The notes: generated by a model not told the origin, from the letters alone. A DNA stretch of 64,000 bases from Nocardioides daphniae (GCF_004777465.1 NZ_CP038462.1:2170001-2234000), one strand, 5' to 3'; numbered from the stretch's first letter, positions 8,674-16,971 are shown. Made by a program: numbers and translations.

Positions 8674-9269
8674 GCGAGTCCGCTCGAGAGCCTGCCGCGA
8701 TCAGCTCCGCGGCGCAACCCGTCGAGCACCACGTCGACGAGTCGTTGCGGCAGCTCGGGTGCCGCCTCCAGGACGGCCGCGGGCTGCGGCCGGGTGAGGG
8801 TCCCGACCAGCACCACCAGCTCCAGCGCCTTCACGTCACCGCGTACGCAGTGCGCCTCGCGCCCCGCTGCCAGCACCTCCTCGACCCCGCTCAGGGTGCT
8901 GGCCTGGGTCTCGCGCACCTCGTCTGAGAGGTGCTGCGCGGCGTGCTCGGCGAATGCTGCCGTCAGCGCGCCCAGGTCCAGGGCGACGAGACGGCGTACG
9001 AAGCGCTCCCACGCCGCGCCTGCCTCACCCCCGGCGCCCTGGAGCTCTCCCACCGCCTCGTCGGCGGCCACGCGCAGGTCTCCCAGGATCGTCAGGACCA
9101 CGGCGTCGCTGAGCGCGGCCCGTGACTCGAAGTTGCGGTAGAGCGTTGCGATGCCGACGCCGGACGCCTCGGCCACCGCCTCGAGGGCGACGTTGCCGCC
9201 CTGCGCGGCGAACAGTCGGCGCGCCTCCTCGACGATCCTCGCCCGTCGTCGGGCTGCGTCCGCGCGCAT
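8595..9269 (-). CDS. TetR/AcrR-family transcriptional regulator
   Basis: 224 residues. An N-terminal helix-turn-helix (residues ~8-50, RIVEEARRLFAAQGGNVAL then SGVGIATLYRNF) is followed by a C-terminal ligand-binding helical domain typical of the family (EAVGELQGAGGEAGAAWERF). GAGGAG precedes the ATG. The 3' end overlaps the release-factor gene by ~79 bases on the opposite strand, so the last ~25 residues may not be genuine. It is divergent from a broken membrane-protein gene 25 bases away, the likely original target of regulation. Confidence 0.85.
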   Translation of the reverse strand: MRADAARRRARIVEEARRLFAAQGGNVALEAVAEASGVGIATLYRNFESRAALSDAVVLTILGDLRVAADEAVGELQGAGGEAGAAWERFVRRLVALDLGALTAAFAEHAAQHLSDEVRETQASTLSGVEEVLAAGREAHCVRGDVKALELVVLVGTLTRPQPAAVLEAAPELPQRLVDVVLDGLRRGADRGRLSSGLAQTPPAGSASSVIDGLSRSRWRASCR

Positions 9270-9293
9270 GGGTGCTCCTCGGTCCGTCGTGAT

Positions 9294-10029
9294 TTGGCGG
9301 TCCGCGACCGCGACGTGGTCGGCGGCTTCGTGGTCGACCCCGAGGGCGTCCGGGCGGTCGTGGCCAGCGCCGGTTCCACCGCCATCTCCGCCACCCTGGC
9401 CTCCACCGCCGACGCCATGGCCGAGACAGGCGGAACCACGGCGACGGTCACCGACCTCGTGCCGCTCCCGGAGGAGGCCCCCCGGGCATCGGCATCGGCG
9501 GCCTGGCCTTCCCGCTGGTCTTCGGCGGCATCGTCCCGGCGGTCGCCTTCCGAGCGGCCTTCCCGGGCCGCGACCGGTGGAAGCTCGCCGGACTGGTCTC
9601 CTTCGCCGCCCTGGGTGGCGTCGTGGTCGCGGCCGTCCTGCGATTCCTCTTCGGGAGCATCGAGGAGGCGCTCTGGCCCGTGGCCGGAGCCATGGGGCTG
9701 GGCATCGCCGCCCTCGCCGTCCCGCTCACTGACCTGCAGCAGCTCTTCGGCGCGAAGGGATTCACCCTCGACGCGATGACGATGATGTTCCTCGGCAACC
9801 CCTTGGCCGGCATCGCCACCACCGGCGACTGGCTGCCCAGCGGCCTCGGCGAGCTCGGGCAGGCCCTGCCGCCCGGCGCCGCCGGGAGCCTGGTCCGGTC
9901 GACCGCCTACTTCGACGGTGCGGGCGGCCTGACGGCGGCCCCACCCTCGGCACCTGGGTCGTGGTCGGGGCGCTCCTGCACACCGTCGGGACCCGGCGCA
10001 CGACACGGGCCGCAGCGCTCGCAGACTGA
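9294..10029 (+). pseudogene. Remnant of a multi-pass membrane protein (ABC-2/YhgE-like)
   Basis: Membrane-protein sequence is spread over three frames. The first (9294-~9478) encodes an extracytoplasmic-type segment (DVVGGFVVDPEGVRAVVASA). The second (~9478-~9945) encodes hydrophobic helices (GIGGLAFPLVFGGIVPAVAF and WPVAGAMGLGIAALAVPL). The third (~9945-10029) ends in GTWVVVGALLHTVGTRRTT. Both shifts sit in C runs and fit one-base losses. No start with a signal or first helix is present: coding sequence begins only 25 bases from the divergent TetR start, so the 5' end seems truly deleted. Homologues are usually controlled by the adjacent TetR. The exact family is uncertain. Confidence 0.6.
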
Positions 10030-10201
10030 CGTCGCCGGGCCCTCGCGCCACGCCGGAGAAGGAGACGCAGGAAAAAACTGTGACGCCGAAGAGCCAAAAC
10101 GCCCGGACACCCGCTAGGGTCGTAGGTGTTGAAGGGGCGACCCCGGTCGCCCTGGCCGCGGAAGACGCGCGGCTCGTATTTCGTACTCCTGGTTTTCGGT
10201 T

Positions 10202-10236
10202 CGCTGAACATCAGCACGGTTCGATGTTCTTCAGCG
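10202..10236 (+). promoter_or_regulatory. Hairpin in the cold-shock gene 5' leader
   Basis: CGCTGAACATC pairs with GATGTTC and, after a three-base bulge, CAGCG (11 bp in all, ten-base loop). It ends 46 bases before the cspA ATG. Long structured leaders are a known feature of cold-shock mRNAs. A role in temperature-dependent translation or stability is inference. Confidence 0.5.
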
Positions 10237-10282
10237 GCTGGCGGGCACAGTGTCCCCAGCACCGAACAAGAAGGAAAAGATC

Positions 10283-10486
10283 ATGGCTCAGGGCACCGTC
10301 AAGTGGTTCAACGCTGAGAAGGGCTTCGGCTTCATCGCTCAGGACGGCGGCGGCGAGGACGTCTTCGTCCACTACTCCGCGATCCAGACCAACGGCTACA
10401 AGTCGCTCGACGAGAACCAGAAGGTCGAGTTCGACCTCGCCCAGGGCCCCAAGGGTCCCCAGGCTGAGAACGTCCGCGCCATCTGA
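10283..10486 (+). CDS. cspA: Cold-shock protein, CspA family
   Basis: 67 residues, a complete single cold-shock domain that binds single-stranded nucleic acid and acts as an RNA chaperone. RNP1 (KGFGFI) and RNP2 (DVFVHYSAI) are both intact, and the N terminus is [19 protein letters not shown] lies eight bases upstream of the ATG, and a strong terminator follows. It is a single-gene transcript with a long leader, as usual for the family. Confidence 0.97.
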   Translation: MAQGTVKWFNAEKGFGFIAQDGGGEDVFVHYSAIQTNGYKSLDENQKVEFDLAQGPKGPQAENVRAI

Positions 10487-10497
10487 CGTCGTCTCCG

Positions 10498-10531
10498 AAA
10501 GGCCCCGACCGCTCCTGCGGTCGGGGCCTTT
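10498..10531 (+). terminator. Rho-independent terminator of cspA
   Basis: A perfect 15-bp stem (AAAGGCCCCGACCGC paired with GCGGTCGGGGCCTTT) with a TCCT loop starts 11 bases after the cspA stop and is followed by a pyrimidine-rich tract. Confidence 0.9.
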
Positions 10532-10660
10532 CCCTTTCTGCGGCCCTCGGCGCGGTCGCTCCGGCACCGTGTGCCGGCCGGCGGTCACAAGTTGTCGTGT
10601 CATGTGGTGGCCACCTCCGCGTGTCGCCGACGGATCCGTGGGAGCGTGACGTCCGAACGC

Positions 10661-10685
10661 GTGTCTCATACGCCAGACGGGGTAC
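10661..10685 (+). promoter_or_regulatory. Candidate SigF/SigB-type promoter before the partner-switching gene
   Basis: GTGT, 15 bases, then GGGTAC, 54 bases before the ATG at 10740. The pattern resembles the GTTT-N15-17-GGGTAT/C consensus of SigB/SigF-family factors, and a gene of that family lies one gene away. Confidence 0.55.
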
Positions 10686-10739
10686 CGACACCTCTCAGGG
10701 CCCCAGCAGCTTCAGCAAGCACGCGAAGGGAGGACGACG

Positions 10740-12185
10740 ATGGACGAAGGTCTGGAGTCATTGGAAGCCCTTCTGCCCTCGACCCTTGGCCTCTTCCCCT
10801 CCCTCTGCGTCTCCGGCAGGTATGTCCTGGGGGGCCACGACCGCGAACACAGTGGCAGCGGCCTCAAGGCCACCCACCTGCCTGACGGCCGCATCGCGCT
10901 CGCGGTCACCGAGGCGTCCGGCGGCGGAGCGGTCGCGGCCACCACGACCGCCCGACTCCTGGCCGTGCTGTACGCCCGCCTCGAGGACGGCGCCAACGTG
11001 CGAGCCGCCCTGGCGGCCGTCGACCGCTACGCGCGGCGTACGCCCTTCGGCCCCGGGGCCACGATGGCGGTCGCGGTGGTCGACCCGGCCAACGGCGTGA
11101 CGGAGGTGGGGATCGCCGGCCACCCGGCACCGCTGCGCCTCACCGACTCCGGTCAGACGTTGAGCTACCTTCTCTCCCCCAGCCGGCCCCTGGGGACCGG
11201 GGGTGTCGCCAGCACCGACTCCTTCCGCCTCGAGGTCGGTGACACCCTCCTCCTCTTCACCAACGGGCTGTTGACCGCCTCCGACGGTCTCGTCCGTGAC
11301 GGCATCACCCGCCTCGAGGAGGCCCCCGGGGCCCTCGAGCCTGACTGCTACACCGACCAGGACGCCCTGGCCGACCGCCTGCTGAGGACCATGCAGCGGC
11401 CCGCCGGCTTCGTGGAGGACGTGGCCATGGTGGTGGCGCAGCGGTGTGCCCCCATCGACGACTTCCACTTCGGCGGCGACCTCGCCCCTGGCGAGCCGCA
11501 GCGGTGCACCGCCGCTCTCTCGACCTGGCTGGACGACCTCGGGGTCAGCCTGGTCGACCACGTCACGCTGCAGCAGGCGGTCAGTACCATCGTGAGCAGC
11601 GTCGTCGACTCGCACCCCGAGACGGTCCGCGCCGGCCTCGAGGTCACTGGCACCCTCACCGACGAAGGGGTGGTCGAGATCCGGATCCACGACGCGTCCG
11701 GCTGGCAGCCTCGTGGCAGCGCGCACGAGCACGGTCTCGTGGTCGCCGGCGGCCTGGTCGACCACCTCCGTCTCTTCCATGACGACCACGGGACCGTGGT
11801 GGTGCTGCGCCAGCCCGTGGGACGCACCGTCCCCCTGATGCGCTCGGTTGCGCAGGCGCGCACCAACGGGACTCCCACCGGCGCAGCGGGGACAGCCATG
11901 ACGAGCGAGCTGCGCTCCGACACCCTGCGGGTCAGCGGCGCGGTCACAGCCACGGACGACGTGGAGTTCCGCGAGGCCCTCCACGAGGTCACCTGCTCAT
12001 GCACCCGCTCGGCCACGGTGGACCTCTCCGGAGTCACCCGGATGCCCGGCCACGTGGTCCGCACCCTCTTCGACTACCTCGAGCGGGCGTCGTCCTCACA
12101 GGTGGACCTCACGGTCGTGACCGGCGAGGACTCGGTGGCCGCCCAGGTGCTGACGCAGGCGGCACTGCCCCACGTCACCACGTGA
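10740..12185 (+). CDS. Three-domain SpoIIE-phosphatase / RsbW-like / STAS protein with degenerate active sites
   Basis: 481 residues. Residues ~1-235 have a SpoIIE/PP2C-type fold, ~240-375 an RsbW-like GHKL ATPase fold, and ~386-481 a STAS (anti-anti-sigma) domain, so a whole partner-switching module is in one chain. Key residues are altered. The usual GDVSGHG reads TEASGGG, the usual TDG reads TNG (LLLFTNGL), and the GGDW motif is absent. The kinase N-box lacks its Asn (LQQAVSTIVSSVV), and the STAS phospho-site DSSG is replaced by MPGH. GGGAGG precedes the ATG, with a SigF-like promoter upstream. The sigma factor gene lies convergent downstream. It may act as a non-catalytic sensor or scaffold for that sigma factor. 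Confidence 0.8.
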   Translation: MDEGLESLEALLPSTLGLFPSLCVSGRYVLGGHDREHSGSGLKATHLPDGRIALAVTEASGGGAVAATTTARLLAVLYARLEDGANVRAALAAVDRYARRTPFGPGATMAVAVVDPANGVTEVGIAGHPAPLRLTDSGQTLSYLLSPSRPLGTGGVASTDSFRLEVGDTLLLFTNGLLTASDGLVRDGITRLEEAPGALEPDCYTDQDALADRLLRTMQRPAGFVEDVAMVVAQRCAPIDDFHFGGDLAPGEPQRCTAALSTWLDDLGVSLVDHVTLQQAVSTIVSSVVDSHPETVRAGLEVTGTLTDEGVVEIRIHDASGWQPRGSAHEHGLVVAGGLVDHLRLFHDDHGTVVVLRQPVGRTVPLMRSVAQARTNGTPTGAAGTAMTSELRSDTLRVSGAVTATDDVEFREALHEVTCSCTRSATVDLSGVTRMPGHVVRTLFDYLERASSSQVDLTVVTGEDSVAAQVLTQAALPHVTT

Positions 12186-12217
12186 GACAGGTGAGGCAGG
12201 TGAGGCAAGTGAGGCAC
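12182..12217. repeat. Four tandem 9-bp repeats, GTGAGGCAN
   Basis: GTGAGACAG, GTGAGGCAG, GTGAGGCAA and GTGAGGCAC follow each other without gaps between the convergent ends of the partner-switching gene and the sigma factor gene. No hairpin terminator is visible at this junction. Confidence 0.85.
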
Positions 12218-12218
12218 G

Positions 12219-13049
12219 TCAGGAGACGTCGCCCACCTCGGCACGGACCTTGTCGTAGATGCCGGTCAGCAGCCGCGAGACCTGGGTCTGGGTCACGCCC
12301 AGCTCGCGGCCGATCTCGGCCTGGGTCATGTCCTCGTAGAAGCGCAGGTAGAGGATGCGGCGGTCGCGCAGTGGCAGGTTGCGCACGACCGGCGCCAGCG
12401 TGAGGCGCGCCTCGGTCTCGTCGGTGTGCGGGTCGTCGGCGACCAGGTCGGCCCAGGTGCTGCTCCCGTCGGCACCGCGGGGCTGGTCCAAGGAGGCGGC
12501 GCGGAACGAGCCGTACGCCTGCACGGCCTGGTCGTACTCCTTCTGGCTGATGCCGACCTCGTCGAGCACCTCGTCGACGGTCGCGTCGCGCCCGTGCTCC
12601 TTGGCCAGCTCGTCCGTCGCCCGGGTCACCTGGGCCTGGACCTCCTGGATCCGGCGGGGCGGGCGGACAGACCAGCCGTGGTCGCGGAAGTGGCGACGGA
12701 TCTCGCCACGGATGGTGGGGACGGCGTAGCTGAGCAGGTCGCGGTCGAGCGACGGGTCGAAGCGGCGTACCGCCTTGATCAGTGCCTCGTAGGCGACCTG
12801 GCGCAGGTCCTCCGGCGCGATGCCGCGACCGGCGTAACGCATGGCGATCGACTCGGCCACGCACTGGTTGAGCAGGACGATCTCCTCGAGGAGGTCGTGA
12901 CGTTCGGCGCCGGTCGTCGACTCGGCGCGGGTGAAGAGCTCGGCCACGAGGTCCATGCGGGCCTCGCGCGGCATGGGGTCCGACGTCGTGGTCGGGACGG
13001 GGTGGACCCCGTCGAGCTGGGTGGAGGGAAAAGCTGGGTCGTGCTGCAT
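12219..13049 (-). CDS. RNA polymerase sigma factor, SigB/SigF/SigG family
   Basis: 276 residues, normal for group 3 sigma factors that drive general-stress or sporulation genes. Region 2 is at ~50-120 (CVAESIAMRYAGRGIAPEDL, then SYAVPTIRGEIRRHFRDHGW). Region 3 follows at ~120-190 (RRIQEVQAQV, ATVDEVLDEVGISQKEYD). Region 4 ends the protein with the helix-turn-helix EDMTQAEIGRELGVTQTQVS. The ATG at 13049 is preceded by GAGGTG. No RsbW-type anti-sigma gene is adjacent; the degenerate partner-switching protein next door is the only candidate regulator in view. SigF-like promoters before several nearby stress genes suggest that they form its regulon. Confidence 0.92.
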   Translation of the reverse strand: MQHDPAFPSTQLDGVHPVPTTTSDPMPREARMDLVAELFTRAESTTGAERHDLLEEIVLLNQCVAESIAMRYAGRGIAPEDLRQVAYEALIKAVRRFDPSLDRDLLSYAVPTIRGEIRRHFRDHGWSVRPPRRIQEVQAQVTRATDELAKEHGRDATVDEVLDEVGISQKEYDQAVQAYGSFRAASLDQPRGADGSSTWADLVADDPHTDETEARLTLAPVVRNLPLRDRRILYLRFYEDMTQAEIGRELGVTQTQVSRLLTGIYDKVRAEVGDVS

Positions 13050-13159
13050 GGTGACACCTCGCGATCCACGGTGCAGTGCGGTGATCAGGCACGTGCAGGT
13101 GCCGCCACGCGGCACCCCTCCCTCCACCATGCCAGCCCTCTGGTGGAAAGACCACCGGG

Positions 13160-14734
13160 CTACTTCTCGGGAGAACGGGTACCCACGCGACGCAGGGCGG
13201 CGCAGACCGGCCCGGGCGCCCGCCTCAGCGGACGGGTCGCCGGCCCCTCGATGACCTCTCCGTCGGTGTCGAACCGGGAGCCGTGCAGGGGGCAGTCCCA
13301 CGACGACTCGGCGTCGTTCCACGACAGCGGCCCGCCGAGGTGCGTGCAGACCATCAGGTGCCCAGCCTCGTCGACGGGCGCCTTGAGGGTGGAGAGGTGG
13401 CGCACCGCCATCTCCCCGGCCACCATCGCGTTGAGGCGGGCCAGCGAGGGCGCCCTCCCCCAGACCTCACGCAGGCCACTGTGTGGCAGCGGGTCGGAGG
13501 TCTTGCCCGTCAGCGCACCGGCGACGGTCAGCGCCGCGGCGACGCCGTTGCTCAGTCCCCCTTGTTTGAAGCCGGTGGCGGCCCAGATCTTGTCGTCGCT
13601 GCCCGGCAGGGCGCCGACCACGGGAAGTCCGGTCCACGGCTGGTAGTCCTGGGCACCCCACGCGTGCGTCACGGTCAGGTCGCCGAACCAGCGCTGGCTC
13701 CACCCCCGGAGGGCCTCGAACCGCTGCTGCACCGACCCGCCGCGACCGGGCACGTTGCCCTCCCCGATCACCATCAGCAGCTCTTGCGCCGTGCCCCGCG
13801 AGGGGTCTGCCGCGACGTCGCGCACGGAGTGGTTGGGCGAGCCGGCCGACACGAACATGCCGTGGTCGAGGGTGTCGGCGAGGCCCGAGGGGGCAGTGAG
13901 CGCGACACCGTACGAGCGGTGCGGCTCGACGCGCGAGAAGTGCAGCGCGCGGTCGGCGATGGATGCACCGGTGGCCAGGACGACGGTCTCCGCCGCGATG
14001 GTCGTCCCGTCGGCAAGCTCCACCCGGGGGCTGCCGAGCAGGGAGACCGACCGCACCCTGCATCCCTCGTGCACCGTGACCCCGAGCTGCCCCAGCTCGC
14101 GGGCCCAGGCCAGCACGAGCGCAGCCGGGTCGATCTGGAGCTGGTCGTCGAGGGTCACGCTGACCTGGCTCGGGAAGGGAGTCACCAGGTCGTCGGTCAG
14201 CCGCACGGGCAGGCCGGCGGCGCGTGCTGCCTCGTACTCCTCGCGGACCGACGAGGCCTGCTGCGGGGTCTCGGCGAAGGTCACCGCGCGACGCCGCTGG
14301 TGGGAGGTGCCGGTCGCCTCGAGCTCACCGAGCAGCCAGTGCTGGGCGGTCTCGTTGGCACGGACGTACGCGCGCAGCGTCTCCGACTTCCAGTGCCGCC
14401 CCATGGAGGAGAGCACCGTGCCCTGGAGCAGGCTGACCTTGCCGGTCGAGCGTCCCGTGGTCAGGGCGGAGACACGCCCCGCCTCCACCACGGTCACGCG
14501 GCGACCGGCCCGGGCCAGCAGCAGTGCCGTGGCCAGGCCGGTGATGCCCGCGCCGACGACGAGCACGTCGACCGTGCCGGGCGCGGGCAGCGGGTCGTCG
14601 AACGTGGGGACGGTCCGGTCGAGCCACGGCGAGACGGTGAGCGGGGTCTCCCCGGGCAGCGGACCGGGAGCCCGGTCCTCGCCGGGCTTCTCACTGGGCT
14701 TGTCGCTGGGGTTGTGGCTGGGATCGAGCGGCAC
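13160..14734 (-). CDS. FAD-dependent oxidoreductase with C-terminal Rieske [2Fe-2S] domain
   Basis: About 524 residues. A DAO-type FAD domain begins with the dinucleotide motif VDVLVVGAGITGLATALLLA and contains ATGFKQGGLSNG near its end. The last ~90 residues carry a Rieske domain with both ligand pairs (VCTHLGGPLSW and WDCPLHGSRFD). The start is taken at GTG 14734 because GGAGG lies eight bases upstream. It is probably an electron-transfer oxidase/dehydrogenase acting on a small amine or quinone-like substrate; the true substrate is unknown. Homologues often lie near SigB-type stress genes. A perfect GGGTAT occurs upstream on the same strand, but no matching -35 was found. Confidence 0.85.
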   Translation of the reverse strand: MPLDPSHNPSDKPSEKPGEDRAPGPLPGETPLTVSPWLDRTVPTFDDPLPAPGTVDVLVVGAGITGLATALLLARAGRRVTVVEAGRVSALTTGRSTGKVSLLQGTVLSSMGRHWKSETLRAYVRANETAQHWLLGELEATGTSHQRRRAVTFAETPQQASSVREEYEAARAAGLPVRLTDDLVTPFPSQVSVTLDDQLQIDPAALVLAWARELGQLGVTVHEGCRVRSVSLLGSPRVELADGTTIAAETVVLATGASIADRALHFSRVEPHRSYGVALTAPSGLADTLDHGMFVSAGSPNHSVRDVAADPSRGTAQELLMVIGEGNVPGRGGSVQQRFEALRGWSQRWFGDLTVTHAWGAQDYQPWTGLPVVGALPGSDDKIWAATGFKQGGLSNGVAAALTVAGALTGKTSDPLPHSGLREVWGRAPSLARLNAMVAGEMAVRHLSTLKAPVDEAGHLMVCTHLGGPLSWNDAESSWDCPLHGSRFDTDGEVIEGPATRPLRRAPGPVCAALRRVGTRSPEK

Positions 14735-14802
14735 CTCACGCACCTCCACGCGTGTCGACGGACGACGCCACTGTGCCCAGCCGGTCGCGTTCCATACCCG
14801 GT

Positions 14803-14814
14803 GCAACCAGTTGC
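14803..14814. promoter_or_regulatory. 12-bp palindrome in a divergent promoter region
   Basis: GCAACCAGTTGC is nearly a perfect dyad (GCAAC, two bases, GTTGC) between the divergent oxidoreductase and methyltransferase genes. It overlaps the promoter-containing stretch and could be an operator; no cognate regulator is evident. Confidence 0.3.
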
Positions 14815-14824
14815 CCGCGGCGAG

Positions 14825-14850
14825 GTGTCAGACCGACTGGTCGCGGGTAC
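14825..14850 (+). promoter_or_regulatory. Candidate SigF/SigB-type promoter before the methyltransferase
   Basis: GTGT, 16 bases, then GGGTAC, 30 bases upstream of the ATG at 14881. Same layout as the promoter candidate at 10661-10685. Confidence 0.5.
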
Positions 14851-14880
14851 TGGGGGGTCCCCTTATCTCCTGGAGTGACC

Positions 14881-15612
14881 ATGACGCTGCGCCCCGACGT
14901 GATCCCCGCGTCGACCTCCCCCGAGACCGCCGCTGCCCCCGTGGCCGACGACGCGTCCGCCGCGTCGCCGGTGTCCATGGACTTCGGGCCGTTGACGATC
15001 TCCTACGACGGACGCGTGCTCACCCCGCGGCCCTGGACCCAGATCCAGTCGTCGTGGGCGGTCGAGCTGCTGGCTGAGCTGCCCGAGGGCCCCGTGCTGG
15101 AGATCTGCACCGGCGCCGGCCACATCGGCCTGCTCGCCCTGGCCCTTACCGACCGCGACGGGTGCTGGTCGACGCCGACCCGGTCGCCGCCTCGTACGCG
15201 GTCAAGAAACGCCGACGCTGCCGGCCTGGCCGACCGGGTCGAGGTGCGCACCGCCCTGGCCCAGGACGCCGTGGCACCGGGCGAGACGTTCCCGCTGGCC
15301 ATCGTCGACCCCCCGTGGGTGAAGTCGCAGGAGGTGACGCGCTTCCCCGAGGACCCGCTGCTGGCGATCGACGGCGGCGACGACGGCCTCGCGGTGGCCC
15401 GCCAGTGCCTCCACGCCGTGGACGCCTGCCTGCACCCCGACGGCGCCGTGCTGCTCCAGCTCGGCACGTTCAACCAGGTCGCGGCCCTGGAGGAGTGGCT
15501 CGAGCAGTCCGGTCCCCCGCACCTGCGGGTGCGTGGGCTCCGCTCCTTCGAGGACCGCGGCGTCGTGGTCCTGCTGCGCCGCCCCGAGCCGGGCACCCGC
15601 CTGCTGTCCTGA
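14881..15612 (+). CDS. Class I SAM-dependent methyltransferase, PrmC/HemK-like (two compensating frameshifts)
   Basis: About 243 residues. The SAM-binding motif I is LEICTGAGHIGLLALAL (from ~residue 74), and the PrmC-type catalytic motif appears as DPPWVKSQE. Between ~15150 and ~15205 the uninterrupted frame is Arg/Pro-rich; the shifted frame gives the expected LVDADPVAASYAVK. One lost base in a G run and one extra base in an A run explain it and restore the frame. GGAG precedes the ATG, and a SigF-like promoter is upstream. It could modify a glutamine, a small molecule or rRNA; the target is unknown. The diiron-type gene follows on the same strand after 61 bases. Confidence 0.8.
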   Translation: MTLRPDVIPASTSPETAAAPVADDASAASPVSMDFGPLTISYDGRVLTPRPWTQIQSSWAVELLAELPEGPVLEICTGAGHIGLLALALTDRDGCWSTPTRSPPRTRSRNADAAGLADRVEVRTALAQDAVAPGETFPLAIVDPPWVKSQEVTRFPEDPLLAIDGGDDGLAVARQCLHAVDACLHPDGAVLLQLGTFNQVAALEEWLEQSGPPHLRVRGLRSFEDRGVVVLLRRPEPGTRLLS

Positions 15613-15673
15613 TCCGCTCTGCCTGACCGTTCGCCGTACTCCCCGCCACCACTTGCACCAGAGGAGCACCTTC

Positions 15674-16669
15674 ATGAAGACACCCCGACCGTGCGGGCCC
15701 CTGAGCACCTGGGTCAGCCTCACGCTCACCGGGGAGGACCCGGGCCCCGCGCCCGCGGTCACCACACGAGACCCCCTCCTGGACCGCGACCTCCAGCTCG
15801 CCCTGTGGACGCTCTACGAGCTGCACTACGCGGGCTTCGACGACGTCGACGACGCCTGGGAGTGGAACCCCGAGGTGCTCGCCTTCCGTGCCGAGCTCGA
15901 GGCGCCCTTCGAGGCTGCGCTCCGCTCGCTGGCCGCCCCCCTCGTCCCGTCGGTCACCTCGGTGCCCGAGGGCAGTGACGCGCTGGTCGAGCTGCTGGAG
16001 GAGATCATCGAGGCGGCGCCCTCCTCTGGGCTGGCCCAGCACCTCCAGCGCCGCGCCGACCTCGACCAGTTCACGCACTTCATGCGCCTGCGGAGCATCT
16101 ACCACCTCAAGGAGTCGGACCCCCAGACCTTCGTGGTCGCCCGGGTGCCTGGTGACGTGAAAGTCGCGGTCTCCGAGCTGCAGTACGACGAGTTCGGTGC
16201 CGGTCGCACCGAGATGCTGCACCAGACGCTCTTCGCCGAGGCGTTGAAGGCCTGTGACCTGGATCCGACCTACGGCGTCTACATCGACGAGGTCGACGCG
16301 GCGACCCTCGCGGTCAACAACACCATGTCGCTCTTCTCCCTGCACCGTCGCCTGCGCGGCGCGAGCCTGGGCCACCTGGCTGCCTTCGAGGCCACCAGCA
16401 CGATGCCGTGCCGGCGCATCGCCGGCGGCGTACGACGCCTGGGGCTGCCCGAGGCGGCTGCCGCCTACTTCGACGAGCACGTGGAGGCCGACGCGGTGCA
16501 CGAGCAGATCGCCCTGCGCGACATCTGTGGCCGCGCCGTCACCGCGGAGCCCGCGCTGGCCTCCGACATCGTCTTCGGGGCGGCGGCCTGCCTGGCCGTC
16601 GACCACCTCTCCGGGTTGCACCTGCTGCGCACCTGGGGCCTCGACCTCGACGCGGAGGGCGCGGCATGA
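15674..16669 (+). CDS. Iron-containing redox protein (heme-oxygenase-like diiron fold)
   Basis: 331 residues. Sequence features of the iron-containing redox enzyme family are present: ELQYDEFGAG in the middle, and FDEHVEADAVHEQIAL with spaced His/Glu near the C terminus, which would supply metal ligands in an all-helical heme-oxygenase-like fold. GAGGAG lies seven bases before the ATG. The stop overlaps the start of a CDGSH Fe-S protein (ATGA), so the two are translationally coupled and probably act together. Substrate unknown; related proteins are diiron oxidases or oxygenases. Confidence 0.8.
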   Translation: MKTPRPCGPLSTWVSLTLTGEDPGPAPAVTTRDPLLDRDLQLALWTLYELHYAGFDDVDDAWEWNPEVLAFRAELEAPFEAALRSLAAPLVPSVTSVPEGSDALVELLEEIIEAAPSSGLAQHLQRRADLDQFTHFMRLRSIYHLKESDPQTFVVARVPGDVKVAVSELQYDEFGAGRTEMLHQTLFAEALKACDLDPTYGVYIDEVDAATLAVNNTMSLFSLHRRLRGASLGHLAAFEATSTMPCRRIAGGVRRLGLPEAAAAYFDEHVEADAVHEQIALRDICGRAVTAEPALASDIVFGAAACLAVDHLSGLHLLRTWGLDLDAEGAA

Positions 16670-16896
16670 GCGCGGGCGAGGACGTGCGTACGACCGTCTG
16701 CCCCCACGGGCCGCTGCTGGTGCGTGGCGCCTCGTCGTGGCCCGACGCCGACGGCGAGGAGCACCCCGTACGTCGTCCCGTCGTCGCCGTCTGCCGGTGC
16801 GAGCGATCCCGGTTGGCGCCCTGGTGCGACGGCACCCACAAGGCTCTCCCCCGCGGGTGGGACACCGAGGCGACTGCGGCCGACAGCGGCTCGTAG
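16666..16896 (+). CDS. CDGSH iron-sulfur domain protein
   Basis: 76 residues. The single [2Fe-2S]-binding CDGSH motif is complete: CRCERSRLAPWCDGTHK, giving the 3-Cys/1-His ligand set. The ATG overlaps the stop of the preceding diiron-type gene. The likely role is electron donation or cluster sensing for that partner; this is inferred from coupling. A strong hairpin follows. Confidence 0.9.
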   Translation: MSAGEDVRTTVCPHGPLLVRGASSWPDADGEEHPVRRPVVAVCRCERSRLAPWCDGTHKALPRGWDTEATAADSGS

Positions 16897-16913
16897 CCAC
16901 ACACTCGAACGAA

Positions 16914-16963
16914 CGAACGGGCGCGGCGCCCGGGCTCTGAAGCCCGGGCGCCGCGCCCGTTCG
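16914..16963. terminator. Bidirectional terminator, 23-bp perfect stem
   Basis: CGAACGGGCGCGGCGCCCGG followed by GCT forms a perfect 23-bp stem with its reverse complement around a CTGA loop. It sits between the convergent CDGSH and hemerythrin genes and would serve both. Confidence 0.9.
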
Positions 16964-16971
16964 TGCTCAGC

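Noticed and set aside
12175-12221. The 9-bp repeats as a CRISPR-like or phage attachment site
   Set aside because: Units are directly adjacent without spacers, and there is no integrase or cas gene anywhere near.
14735-14880. SigF-type promoter for the FAD/Rieske gene on the minus strand
   Set aside because: A perfect GGGTAT is present, but no GTTT-like box lies 14-17 bases upstream; left as unproven.
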